Positions 6,114 to 13,682 of a DNA stretch of 17,531 bases are shown piece by piece. The position numbers were made by a program, and so were the translations under genes. How positions within the stretch are numbered: position 1 is the stretch's first letter; each line of letters starts with the position of its first letter. The notes under the pieces were generated by a model. The model had not been told where the DNA came from and ran no database searches. It saw only the letters and a program-made list of their open reading frames with translations. Source of the stretch: Bacteroidales bacterium (lineage in GTDB: Bacteria; Bacteroidota; Bacteroidia; Bacteroidales; F082); NCBI GenBank assembly GCA_017651645.1, contig JAGCCO010000038.1, positions 1 to 17,531 of the forward strand, in the 5' to 3' direction.

Positions 6114-7111
6114 ACCAGCCGTTGCTTTCCTTAGGTCCTTTCCAAGGCATCACCGACGCGCCTTTCCGCAATGTGTTCAAGCGGCACTTCGGTGGCATTG
6201 ACAAGTTCTATACGCCTTTTTTCACGGGCATACAGAAAGACCATGCCAAGAACCTGCAGGTGGAGGAAATCGATCCTCGCTACAACGATGTGGAGACCCT
6301 CACGCCGCAAATCCTCAGCACCGACACCGAGGAGGTCTTGCGTTTTGCCAAACAATGCAAGCAGCTGGGCTACAAGGAAATTAATCTCAACATGGGCTGT
6401 CCCTTCCCTCGGGTGGCCAACAAGAAACGCGGCTGCGGCCTCCTGCCCTATCCCGACAAGGTGGAAGCGATGTTTGAGAGGATATTCGAGGAGATCGACA
6501 TTCGTTTCAGCGTGAAGTGCCGTTTGGGCTATTTCAGTCCTGACGAGATTAATGCCCTCCTCCCGATTTTCAACCGGTTCCCGATCAGCGAATTAATCAT
6601 TCACCCGCGCATCGGGAAACAACTATACAAAGGCGAGGCCGATGTGGAGCGTTTCAAGGCATTAATCCCCGAGATTAATGCCCCGCTGGTTTATAACGGC
6701 GACATCGTTTCGGTGGAGCGTTTTGAAGGCATTAATGGATTTATTAATGACGGCCCTTCGACCTTTCGACAGGCTCAAGGCTCAGGGACCTGCAAACCTA
6801 TCGACCAGTTCATGCTGGGGCGAGGATTATTGGGCAATCCGTTTTTGGCGGAACAAATCAAAAACGTCGCATCCCAACAAGGGAAAAAAGAACGTTTATA
6901 CGCCTACGTCCTCGACCTGTACGAAGACCGCCTGCGCCATGCTGGTGGTAGCCCGAAGGTGCTGGGACGGATGAAAGAGCTGTGGTCCTATCTGATGAAC
7001 GCCTTCGACGAGCCGCAAGACGTATGGCGGAAAATCAAGAAGATTAATGCCTTGAAGGAATACAAGGAGCAGGTGGAGTACCTCTTCCGACATCATGAGG
7101 TCACGTTGTGA
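6110..7111 (+). CDS. tRNA-dihydrouridine synthase family protein
   Basis: A 333-aa TIM-barrel flavoenzyme that reduces uridines in the tRNA D-loop. Seen: FQGITDAPFR near the start, the catalytic motif INLNMGCP (91-98, Cys97), FSVKCRLG (133-140), YNGDI (195-199) for FMN, and the phosphate-binding GRGLLGNP (237-244). The start overlaps lnt by 4 nt (ATGA), so the genes form an operon. Residues 216-227 (PSTFRQAQGSGT) are an extra loop between two conserved segments and are encoded by a repeated DNA element (6754-6790). The gene also contains eight ATTAAT words, far more than its neighbours. Which Dus subfamily it belongs to I cannot decide, so no symbol is given. Confidence 0.92.
   Translation: MNQPLLSLGPFQGITDAPFRNVFKRHFGGIDKFYTPFFTGIQKDHAKNLQVEEIDPRYNDVETLTPQILSTDTEEVLRFAKQCKQLGYKEINLNMGCPFPRVANKKRGCGLLPYPDKVEAMFERIFEEIDIRFSVKCRLGYFSPDEINALLPIFNRFPISELIIHPRIGKQLYKGEADVERFKALIPEINAPLVYNGDIVSVERFEGINGFINDGPSTFRQAQGSGTCKPIDQFMLGRGLLGNPFLAEQIKNVASQQGKKERLYAYVLDLYEDRLRHAGGSPKVLGRMKELWSYLMNAFDEPQDVWRKIKKINALKEYKEQVEYLFRHHEVTL
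6754..6790 (+). repeat. CTTCGACAGGCTCAGGGACC-type repeat inserted inside the dus gene
   Basis: The stretch reads as CCCTTCGAC, CTTTCGAC, AGGCTCA, AGGCTCA, GGGACC. It is the core CTTCGACAGGCTCAGGG with each half duplicated. The same core occurs at 15842-15860 in another gene and another reading frame, so it is conserved as DNA rather than as protein. Confidence 0.65.
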
Positions 7112-7117
7112 CAAAAC

Positions 7118-7147
7118 AAAAAAGCCGCTGAAATCAGCGGCTTTTTT
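7118..7147 (+). terminator. Intrinsic terminator of the lnt-dus operon
   Basis: AAAAAAGCCGCTGA (7118-7131) is exactly complementary to TCAGCGGCTTTTTT (7134-7147), starting 6 bp after the dus stop. The A-run makes it usable from the other side for tRNA-Lys too. Confidence 0.9.
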
Positions 7148-7150
7148 TCG

Positions 7151-7223
7151 TACTCCCGCAGGGGGTCGAACCCTGGACACCCTGATTAAGAGTCAGGTGC
7201 TCTACCAACTGAGCTACGGAAGC
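7151..7223 (-). tRNA. tRNA-Lys (anticodon CTT)
   Basis: A complete 73-nt cloverleaf on the minus strand: acceptor GCTTCCG/CGGGAGT with a G:T closing pair, D-arm with AGTTGGTA, anticodon stem CCTGA/TCAGG around loop CTCTTAA with CTT at 7190-7188, T-loop TTCGACC, discriminator A. CCA is not encoded, unlike tRNA-Phe at the left edge. Confidence 0.96.
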
Positions 7224-7238
7224 ATCGTTTTGCGGGTG

Positions 7239-7268
7239 CAAAGGTACAACCTTTTTTCGTTCCCGCAA
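7239..7268 (-). promoter_or_regulatory. Promoter of tRNA-Lys
   Basis: TTG (7268-7266), a 19-nt spacer, then TACCTTTG (7246-7239), ending 15 bp before the tRNA. The spacing is what is expected for a Bacteroidota housekeeping promoter. Confidence 0.7.
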
Positions 7269-7324
7269 TACTTTTTATTCAAAAATTTTACTTTGTATCC
7301 TACAAATTATTGTAAATCACACGT

Positions 7325-8080
7325 TTAATCCGTAAACCAAGTCTTAAACTCGCTCACACGGGCCTTGCTAACGATGATCTTCTCCGGCACCTCGACGTTC
7401 AGATTAATGGCCAGCTTGTTGCCGAACCACACGGAGACGTCTTTGATGGAATCGCGCGAAACCACAAACTGGCGGTTGGCACGGAAAAACACCCGCGGGT
7501 CAAGCTCACTCATGATGTCATCCAAGGTGTGGTTCATGTAGTAGACCTTGCCTCCTGTGGTGACAATCTTCACCGTCTTAGCATCGATATAGATATAGAC
7601 GATGCTGTTGACCGGCAGGGGGACAAGTTTGTCGCGTTCAGGAAGCAGGAAGCAGCTCCTGTATCTTCTCTGTTCACCCAACTGCGACAAAAGCTGATCG
7701 ATCTGGCTGGCATTGACGCGCTTCTCGGCAAGGTTGTGATACTTGTTCAAGGCATGCACAAGCGCCTCTTTGCTGATGGGCTTCAGCAAGTAGTCAATAC
7801 TATTCACCTCAAAGGCCTTCAACGCATATTCATCGTAAGCCGTGGTGAAGATGACCGGACAGGTAATGTTGACTTGATCGAAAATGGCAAACGAAGAGCC
7901 GTCAGCCAAATGAATGTCCATAAACATGAGGTCGGGCATGGGGTTCTGTTCCAGCCATTCCACGCTTTCCTCTATCGTTTCCAGCACGCCAACGATTTCC
8001 GTGTTGGGGCTGACTTCTCCAAGAAGCTTCTGAAGCGCCTTTGCGGCCATGACTTCGTCTTCAATAATCAGTGCTTTCAT
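7325..8080 (-). CDS. LytTR-family response regulator
   Basis: A 251-aa regulator. The receiver domain (about 1-120) has the acidic pocket IIEDE, phospho-acceptor Asp55 in FMDIHL, the conserved FTTAY switch region (78-82) and Lys100 in LLKP. The C-terminal LytTR DNA-binding domain (about 145-250) shows YIYIDAKTVKIVT, the motif FFRANRQFVVS and the closing VSKARVSEFKTW. Its ATG overlaps the kinase stop by 4 nt, so the kinase at 8077-9303 is its partner. The targets are not evident; no obviously paired effector gene lies beside it, so it may act on distant genes or on the divergent aquaporin gene. Confidence 0.95.
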   Translation of the reverse strand: MKALIIEDEVMAAKALQKLLGEVSPNTEIVGVLETIEESVEWLEQNPMPDLMFMDIHLADGSSFAIFDQVNITCPVIFTTAYDEYALKAFEVNSIDYLLKPISKEALVHALNKYHNLAEKRVNASQIDQLLSQLGEQRRYRSCFLLPERDKLVPLPVNSIVYIYIDAKTVKIVTTGGKVYYMNHTLDDIMSELDPRVFFRANRQFVVSRDSIKDVSVWFGNKLAINLNVEVPEKIIVSKARVSEFKTWFTD

Positions 8081-9303
8081 AGTGCTTTTTCGTTTTCTTT
8101 GAGTGGCAAAGTTACTCTAAAAATCGTTCCATCGTCAAAAATTTCAACATTTTCGTTCCATTTGATGCGATAACGCTCCGCCAGATTAGCCAAACCGATT
8201 CCCGTTCCTTCTTCCTTTCCCATCTTTTTCTGAATTATATTGCTGATTACCAAATGGTTATCGTCATCAGTAAGAATATGTATCGTCAACGGTTGTCTGG
8301 ATGAGATGACATTGTGCTTGATGGCGTTTTCAATCAGTCCCTGGATGGAAAGTGGCAAGACATAATAGTGGTCGTATTTGTCGTGGTCGATAAGATGGTC
8401 AAACTGGAGGTTGTCGCCATAGCGCATCTTCATCATCTTACAATAGGAGCGCACGCATTCCAACTCCTCCGCAAGCGTCACCACCTCCTCGTTTTTCAAC
8501 GTGTAGCGCAACACGCCCGACAGCTGCTGGACAAAGTCATCGGCCTTGTCGGTGTCAAGATCGATGAGCGATTTCAATGTATTCAACGAATTGAAAAGGA
8601 AGTGAGGGTCCATCTGGGTCTTCAAGGTCTCATAGCGCGAGGCAAGGTTCTCGGCACGAAGAGTTTCGTTTTCAACAGCTATGATCTTTTCTTGATAAAG
8701 CGAACGTTGCAGGTAACTGAAGATAAACGCGATAGCCACCAACGTGAAATCGCCCAACATTCCCCTGCTGATATATCCGATCAGCGACCGTTGAGGGCCT
8801 GGGCCATACGGCCAAATATACAATTGCACAAGTGTACATATCGAACTTAAAACGCCGGCAATCAATAATGACCCAATAATATTTGTCACCAATTCATCAC
8901 GATGCAACCTGTAGGTCTTACTCATGATTTTTCTGCTATAAAGAAACACCGCAAAAATCATCAGGAAGGTAAAAGGCACATTGAACAATAAGACCAGTGC
9001 AAATCTAGGCTTTACGAATTTGTAACCCTCTTGGAACCTGTCAGCCTGAAATAGGCCGGGGCATCGTTTTTGAAAGGCACCGAATACATATTCATTCGGA
9101 CCGACAATATGGTCTTTCTCCATATCAACTTCTTCCTGCTCGTTCGAGCTGGCAAAAGTCGGTCTGCCAAAATAATGGCTCAGTGCAAATAGGGAATAAT
9201 AGGCAATCGTTATTGCGAGCGACAACATGACAACCCGCTTCAGCGAAAGGTATTTGTCGACATCATTCATTTTCTGCTTATTCATGACACAAGAATTTAT
9301 CAT
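8077..9303 (-). CDS. LytS/YehU-type sensor histidine kinase
   Basis: A 408-aa membrane kinase. Four hydrophobic spans are visible at about 24-45, 101-123, 139-164 and 184-203, with an about 55-residue loop between the first two that is probably the sensing part. A short coiled region (about 205-230) leads to the His_kinase motif QMDPHFLFNSLN with His234. The ATPase part has the N-box LIENAIKHN (323-331) and G-box GTGIGLANL (366-374). It shares 4 nt with the response regulator gene. The start could also be the ATG at 9285 (six residues shorter); no ribosome-binding site settles it. The signal sensed is unknown. Confidence 0.94.
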   Translation of the reverse strand: MINSCVMNKQKMNDVDKYLSLKRVVMLSLAITIAYYSLFALSHYFGRPTFASSNEQEEVDMEKDHIVGPNEYVFGAFQKRCPGLFQADRFQEGYKFVKPRFALVLLFNVPFTFLMIFAVFLYSRKIMSKTYRLHRDELVTNIIGSLLIAGVLSSICTLVQLYIWPYGPGPQRSLIGYISRGMLGDFTLVAIAFIFSYLQRSLYQEKIIAVENETLRAENLASRYETLKTQMDPHFLFNSLNTLKSLIDLDTDKADDFVQQLSGVLRYTLKNEEVVTLAEELECVRSYCKMMKMRYGDNLQFDHLIDHDKYDHYYVLPLSIQGLIENAIKHNVISSRQPLTIHILTDDDNHLVISNIIQKKMGKEEGTGIGLANLAERYRIKWNENVEIFDDGTIFRVTLPLKENEKAL

Positions 9304-9316
9304 CCAGCAAGGGCTC

Positions 9317-9324
9317 CAAAGTTA
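9317..9324 (-). promoter_or_regulatory. -7 box of the two-component operon
   Basis: Minus-strand TAACTTTG, 14 bp before the upstream ATG. No well-spaced -33 element is seen. A start near 9311 would leave about 8 nt of leader to the ATG at 9303 or about 26 nt to the ATG at 9285. Confidence 0.45.
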
Positions 9325-9385
9325 TTTACAAATCTGTTATGGCCATCTTTCCAACGAATGAAACGGAAAAAATAAAGCTTGAATT

Positions 9386-9443
9386 TATCTTTGGGTACAA
9401 TAGCAATTATCAGTATTTTGTAAATTTGCAGTGTTCTTAAGAA
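9386..9443 (+). promoter_or_regulatory. Promoter region of the aquaporin gene
   Basis: Two candidate -7 boxes, TATCTTTG (9386-9393) and TAAATTTG (9421-9428). Just after the second is the perfect palindrome TTCTTAAGAA (9434-9443), which could be an operator or chance. The leader of about 80 nt to the ATG has no Shine-Dalgarno sequence. Confidence 0.45.
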
Positions 9444-9513
9444 ACCCTTTTTTAGGGCACGATGACAAAACAGACATTAATTCAACTTATAACTAACTAA
9501 AATTTAAAAAGTT

Positions 9514-10236
9514 ATGAAAACAGGTAACAAATTCTTCGCCGAATTGCTCGGCACATTCGTCTTGGTCTTCGGCGGTTGCGGTACCGCCCTCTTCGGACAC
9601 GTTGGCTTCCTTGGCGTAGCCATCGCCTTCGGTCTCACCGTGGTGGCCATGGCCTACGGCATCGGTCACATCTCGGGTGCCCACCTGAACCCTGCCGTCA
9701 GCTTTGGCGTATGGGCCAACGGCCGCATGACCTTTAAAGAGATGCTTTGCTACTGGGCTGCCCAGATCATCGGCGGTATCATCGCTGGTGCTTTGCTGCT
9801 TGTGATTTGGAACGCTGCCGGCCTGGGTGCCACTGGCGTCTTCGCTGCCAACGGATTCGGTGCCGACTTCGCTGCCGCCACAGGCAATCCTGACTATCTG
9901 AAAGTCTCGATGGGCGGTGCCTTCCTCGTCGAGGCCCTGCTGACCTTCGTGTTCCTGATGGTCATCCTCGGCGTCACCGACGGTTGCCATGCCAACGGCA
10001 AATTCGGCGGCCTGGCCATCGGTCTCACCTTGGTGCTCATCCACCTCATCAGCATCCCGCTGACCAACACCTCCGTCAACCCTGCCCGTTCGCTTGGCGT
10101 GGCCCTGTTCTCCAACTGCGAAGGCTGGAGCGCCATGGGGCAGCTCTGGCTCTTCATCGTGGCTCCGCTCGTGGGTGCCGGTCTCGCCGGTCTCTGCTAC
10201 AAGTGCCTTTGCGGCTGCTGCAAGAAAGAGAAATAA
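9514..10236 (+). CDS. aqpZ: Aquaporin Z-type water channel
   Basis: A 240-aa six-span channel of the MIP family. Both half-helix motifs are present: HLNPAVS (Asn59-Pro60-Ala61) and SVNPARS (Asn189-Pro190-Ala191). The selectivity-filter positions match water-specific AqpZ rather than the glycerol facilitator: Phe39 in AFGLT, His177 in LIHLISIPLTNTS, Thr186 and Arg192. The oddity is the C-terminus. After the last membrane span the protein ends in a cluster with five cysteines (Cys228, 231, 233, 235, 236) in the last 13 residues, followed by KKEK. It is transcribed alone, away from the two-component operon, and is followed by a hairpin at 10263-10305. Confidence 0.95.
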   Translation: MKTGNKFFAELLGTFVLVFGGCGTALFGHVGFLGVAIAFGLTVVAMAYGIGHISGAHLNPAVSFGVWANGRMTFKEMLCYWAAQIIGGIIAGALLLVIWNAAGLGATGVFAANGFGADFAAATGNPDYLKVSMGGAFLVEALLTFVFLMVILGVTDGCHANGKFGGLAIGLTLVLIHLISIPLTNTSVNPARSLGVALFSNCEGWSAMGQLWLFIVAPLVGAGLAGLCYKCLCGCCKKEK

Positions 10237-10262
10237 ACCGTTTCATTAATTAAATGGATTTC

Positions 10263-10305
10263 AGGCCGTTTCATTCGCTGGTGATACCGGCAAATGAGAC
10301 GGCCT
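10263..10305 (+). terminator. Hairpin after the aquaporin gene, probable terminator
   Basis: AGGCCGTTTCATT (10263-10275) pairs with AATGAGACGGCCT (10293-10305) with one wobble. The T-run after it is weak (TTTCC), so termination may be partial. Confidence 0.55.
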
Positions 10306-10330
10306 TTCCGTTTCACTAAATCACATTATT

Positions 10331-12298
10331 ATGAAAAAACTTCCCATATTATTATTGGCATTCTTCTCTCTATCGTTAGGAACGAACGCCCAGCAACCCG
10401 CCACCCGAGCTTTCATCGATGACAATGGCGTGATCCAAACCGAGACCGTGCTGACCCAGTTGCCGCCCACGGCTCGCGACGGGCTGAACCCCATGCCGGG
10501 ATTCCCGTTGAACTTCGCCTCCAACACCACCTACAAGCCCGCGCGCGGCGTGACCTTGGCCGACCTCAACAACGACGGGGCCGATGAAATCATCCTCTGT
10601 CACAACGAAGAGCTCAACGTCATCGACGGACAAGGTAACGTGCTTTGGACACAACCGCTTGCCGGAGGCATGGGACAATATCCCGCCACGGTGGGCGATA
10701 TCAACAACGACGGCGTGCTTGAAATCGTGGCCCTCACCGCCTACGGCAATGCCCGCGGCGGCTTCAACATCTTCGATGCCAACGGCAACGTCGTGTTTTC
10801 GACGGTCACCAACAACAACCCGCTCATCTGCGCAGCCACTTTGGCCGACCTCAACAACGACGGCGAGTTGGAGATCATCTTCTGCGGTCGCGGCAAAGCC
10901 TCAGCCAACATCTCACCCGGCATCCATGTATGGAACATCCAGGGCGAAGAGATGGAAGGCTTCCCCTTCGAACTGCCTGCCAACCCCGCTATCACGCCTA
11001 CTGTGGCCGACATCGACGATGACGGTTTCCTTGAGATTTTCGCCGCGACGACCTCGATCCTGTATTGCATCAGCCACACGGGCGAGGAGATCTACACCGT
11101 GGATGGCCAAGGCGCCTACAAATATTCCTATCAGTCGCCTCTCGTGGTCGACCTTGACGGTAATGGTGAATGGAGCTTGGTCGGTGCCTGCCATGGCGAC
11201 AATCCCAACCATTACATCCGCGATGCCCGCACAGGCGAATACCGTGCAGGCTGGCCGAAGTCCATTCCCTATTGGACCTATTCTCCCCCGACGGTGGTGA
11301 AAAACGGCGAGCATCACGCCATCTTCATGGGGATGTCGGGCGAAGGCAACGTGTTCTACCAATATGATGCCGAGGGCAACGTGGCCCCTGGTTTCCCGCT
11401 CAACCTGACTTCGGGCATCGAAGGCTTTATCTCAGTGGCCGACATCGACGGCGACGGTGAGAACGAGATCATCACCGACTTTAACCTGATGGAAGGCGAC
11501 CTGGGCTACATCCGCGCCTGGGAAATGGACGGCACCGAGGTGACCGACGGCTTCCCGCTCCGTCCGCAAGGCCTCTCTTACATGAACGGAGCCAACTTCG
11601 GTGATATTAATGGCGACGGCCAACTGGAGCTGGTCACCCTGACCTACTTACAGACTTTCTCTCCCGACGACCCCGTCATCGTCACCGCCTATGCCTTGAA
11701 CCAACCCGTCGAGAACCTGGTCTACGGAACCTACAAAGGCAGCAATGACCGTGTGGGATGGCTTCGGGAAGAAGAGGTGGTCATCAGCTGCAACCCCGTC
11801 AGCAACCTTGTAGCCTCCGCTTTTGGCGACCTGCCCGAGGTGTATCTGTCATGGACCGAGCCCGAGCCCGGCTCAACGGGAAACTTGATGGGCTACAGGA
11901 TTCAGAAAGACGGCACCCTGACGCCTGAGTTGATAGAAACCACTGAATATGTGGACACCTCCGTTGCGTTTGGCGAGACGCACGAATACCTTGTCGTCGC
12001 AGTCTTCGACGACGGCTGCGAGTCCGCTTCCGAAACGGTGGAAGTGACTGTGACTTGGGATGCTGTACAGGAACAAGCCAAGGAAGCCAAAGTCTATCCG
12101 AATCCCGCCAAAGACCTGATTCATGTGGAGGGAACCGGCCTCCTTCAGGTGGAACTGTTCAACATCATGGGCCAAACCGTGCTGAGTGCTGACGAAAACT
12201 TCAAGTCCATCGATATCAGCCACCTGCAAAACGGCATCTATTTCGTCCGCCTCAAAACCACCGAAGGAGAAAAAACCATCAAATTAATCCTAAATTAA
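10331..12298 (+). CDS. Secreted FG-GAP/VCBS repeat protein with T9SS sorting domain
   Basis: A 655-aa exported protein. The signal peptide runs to about residue 20 (LGTNAQ). At least seven FG-GAP/VCBS-like blades follow, each with a calcium-type motif such as LADLNNDG (near 77), VGDINNDG (121), LADLNNDG (171), VADIDDDG (225), VVDLDGNG (272), VADIDGDG (369) and FGDINGDG (423), consistent with a beta-propeller. Residues about 487-575 look like a fibronectin type III domain. The last about 70 residues are a T9SS type A sorting domain: KVYPNPAKDLI, LFNIMGQTVLS, then LQNGIYFVRLKT and a basic end. It is exported by the type IX system and probably attached to the cell surface. The ligand or enzymatic role is not evident. 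Confidence 0.92.
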   Translation: MKKLPILLLAFFSLSLGTNAQQPATRAFIDDNGVIQTETVLTQLPPTARDGLNPMPGFPLNFASNTTYKPARGVTLADLNNDGADEIILCHNEELNVIDGQGNVLWTQPLAGGMGQYPATVGDINNDGVLEIVALTAYGNARGGFNIFDANGNVVFSTVTNNNPLICAATLADLNNDGELEIIFCGRGKASANISPGIHVWNIQGEEMEGFPFELPANPAITPTVADIDDDGFLEIFAATTSILYCISHTGEEIYTVDGQGAYKYSYQSPLVVDLDGNGEWSLVGACHGDNPNHYIRDARTGEYRAGWPKSIPYWTYSPPTVVKNGEHHAIFMGMSGEGNVFYQYDAEGNVAPGFPLNLTSGIEGFISVADIDGDGENEIITDFNLMEGDLGYIRAWEMDGTEVTDGFPLRPQGLSYMNGANFGDINGDGQLELVTLTYLQTFSPDDPVIVTAYALNQPVENLVYGTYKGSNDRVGWLREEEVVISCNPVSNLVASAFGDLPEVYLSWTEPEPGSTGNLMGYRIQKDGTLTPELIETTEYVDTSVAFGETHEYLVVAVFDDGCESASETVEVTVTWDAVQEQAKEAKVYPNPAKDLIHVEGTGLLQVELFNIMGQTVLSADENFKSIDISHLQNGIYFVRLKTTEGEKTIKLILN

Positions 12299-12313
12299 TA
12301 GCCCCAAAAAACT

Positions 12314-12376
12314 CTCAATTATCAATTCTCAATTGTCAATTACTCTAAACTCTAAACCCTAAACTCTAAACTCAAA
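12314..12376. repeat. Nine contiguous heptanucleotide repeats of two kinds
   Basis: Four units of NTCAATT (CTCAATT, ATCAATT, CTCAATT, GTCAATT; 12314-12341) are followed without a break by four ACYCTAA units (ACTCTAA, ACTCTAA, ACCCTAA, ACTCTAA; 12342-12369) and a degenerate ACTCAAA. Both arrays keep the same 7-bp phase. The array fills most of the 89-bp gap ahead of hemW, where no promoter is seen. Confidence 0.8.
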
Positions 12377-12387
12377 ATTATAGCCGA

Positions 12388-13653
12388 ATGGCAGGCATAT
12401 ACATTCACATTCCCTTCTGCAACTCGAAATGCGCCTATTGCGGGTTCTATTCGCTGCCTTCCTTGAAACTAAAAGAGCGGTTCTTGGAAGCACTGAAGGC
12501 AGAGATTGTGGAACGTAAGAAATTCCTAAGCGCAGGAGATTGCGGGTCTTCGCCCGCAATGAGGCCTGCGCTTAGGAATAGTCTAAACAAGCCCGCGATC
12601 AGACCCACACTTGAAGACAACCCTGACATATCAATAATTAATACCATCTACTTCGGTGGCGGCACCCCATCGCTGCTTACGGTGGAAGAAATCGGCGAGC
12701 TGCTGCACCTTATTAATAAGCACTATGCCGTGGCCAGCGATGCCGAAATCACCCTTGAGGCCAACCCCGACACGCTGTCGCTGGAATACCTTGAAGGCTT
12801 GCGCCGACTCGGTGTCAACCGGCTCAGCATCGGCATCCAGAGCTTCTTCGACAACGACTTGCACTACCTGAGCCGTCGCCACGACTCCATTCATGCCCGA
12901 CAGTGCATCGCTTGGGCCAAACAGGCGGGTTTCAGCAACATCAGCATCGACTTAATCTATGGCCTCCCCACCTCCGATGCCGAGCAGTGGAACCGTAACC
13001 TCGACCTTTTCTTCGAGCTGGACCTCCCCCACCTCTCGGCCTACGCGCTCACCTTGGAGCCCAACGCCATCCTGACCAAACAAATCGAGATGGGCAAGGT
13101 GCCACCCGTCAACGAAGATGATGCCTTGCGTGATTATGAGATTCTTTGCCGTCGCGCTGCCGAGAACGGTTATCTGCATTACGAGATCTCCAACTTCTGC
13201 CGCCGTGGGATGCACTCCAAGCACAACGCCAGCTATTGGTTCGGCACCCCATACGCGGGCTTCGGGCCTTCGGCACATTCCTACGATGGGACTTCACGGC
13301 AGTGGAACTTAAACAGCCTTGAAAAGTATATAGACACGAGACGCGAGACTGCGAGACTGCGAGACCCCAAAGTCCCGTGTCCCGAAGTCACGCGTCCCGT
13401 GTCTGAGAAAGAAACACTAACCCCCGAGCAGCGATATGATGAATACGTCATGCTGCGCCTCCGCACCCACTGGGGCATCGACCTGAAATACATGAAACGA
13501 GAGATGGGCGAACGCTTCTCCAGCTATTGCGAAGCCCAAGCCCAGCCTTTGATTGACCAAGGCAGGCTCTCACAGATACGGGAATTTCTCTATCTCACTG
13601 ACAATCAAATGCTTTTTGCTGATAGCGTAGCAGAAAAACTGTTCTGGGAATAG
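12388..13653 (+). CDS. hemW: HemW-type radical SAM protein (haem chaperone family)
   Basis: A 421-aa radical SAM protein. The 4Fe-4S motif is CNSKCAYC (Cys11, Cys15, Cys18). GGGTPS follows at about 90-95, then ITLEANPD (121-128), LGVNRLSIGIQSF (141-153), IDLIYGLP (187-194) and the HemW-type HNASYWFGTPYAGFGPSAHS (279-298). These place it with HemW rather than oxygen-independent coproporphyrinogen oxidase. The family is usually near 375-380 residues; the excess of about 40 residues is accounted for by two stretches encoded by palindromic DNA: residues about 45-64 (DNA 12522-12579) and about 315-339 (DNA 13332-13404). Both sit between conserved blocks, so the protein is probably functional. The gene probably follows the FG-GAP gene in one transcript. 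Confidence 0.9.
   Translation: MAGIYIHIPFCNSKCAYCGFYSLPSLKLKERFLEALKAEIVERKKFLSAGDCGSSPAMRPALRNSLNKPAIRPTLEDNPDISIINTIYFGGGTPSLLTVEEIGELLHLINKHYAVASDAEITLEANPDTLSLEYLEGLRRLGVNRLSIGIQSFFDNDLHYLSRRHDSIHARQCIAWAKQAGFSNISIDLIYGLPTSDAEQWNRNLDLFFELDLPHLSAYALTLEPNAILTKQIEMGKVPPVNEDDALRDYEILCRRAAENGYLHYEISNFCRRGMHSKHNASYWFGTPYAGFGPSAHSYDGTSRQWNLNSLEKYIDTRRETARLRDPKVPCPEVTRPVSEKETLTPEQRYDEYVMLRLRTHWGIDLKYMKREMGERFSSYCEAQAQPLIDQGRLSQIREFLYLTDNQMLFADSVAEKLFWE
12522..12579 (+). repeat. 58-bp nested palindrome inside hemW
   Basis: The outer arms ATTCCTAAGCGCAGG (12522-12536) and CCTGCGCTTAGGAAT (12565-12579) are exactly complementary over 15 bp. Inside is a second hairpin ATTGCGGG (12539-12546)/CCCGCAAT (12553-12560) with loop TCTTCG. 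This is the build of a mobile palindromic element and not of conserved coding sequence. Confidence 0.8.
13332..13404 (+). repeat. Second palindromic insertion inside hemW
   Basis: The arms 13332-13350 and 13386-13404 are complementary at 17 of 19 positions (AGACACGAGACGCG against CGCGTCCCGTGTCT, then GACT/AGTC). Between and within the arms are direct repeats: GCGAGACT twice plus GCGAGACC (13343-13366), and GTCCCGTGTC twice (13372-13381, 13394-13403). Confidence 0.7.
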
Positions 13654-13682
13654 AGAAATTGAAGCCGGATTAGGGTGCACGC

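Noticed and set aside
7302..7315. Weak palindrome TACAAATTATTGTA after the response regulator gene
   Set aside because: The stem is only 5 bp and AT-rich, with no T-run; not supportable as a terminator.
7095..7328. Plus-strand open frame across the terminator and tRNA-Lys
   Set aside because: It covers the end of the dus gene, a terminator and a tRNA, and has no promoter or family signal.
12314..12376. CRISPR array or telomere
   Set aside because: The units are 7 bp with no spacers, and the ACCCTAA match is a short coincidence in a bacterial gap.
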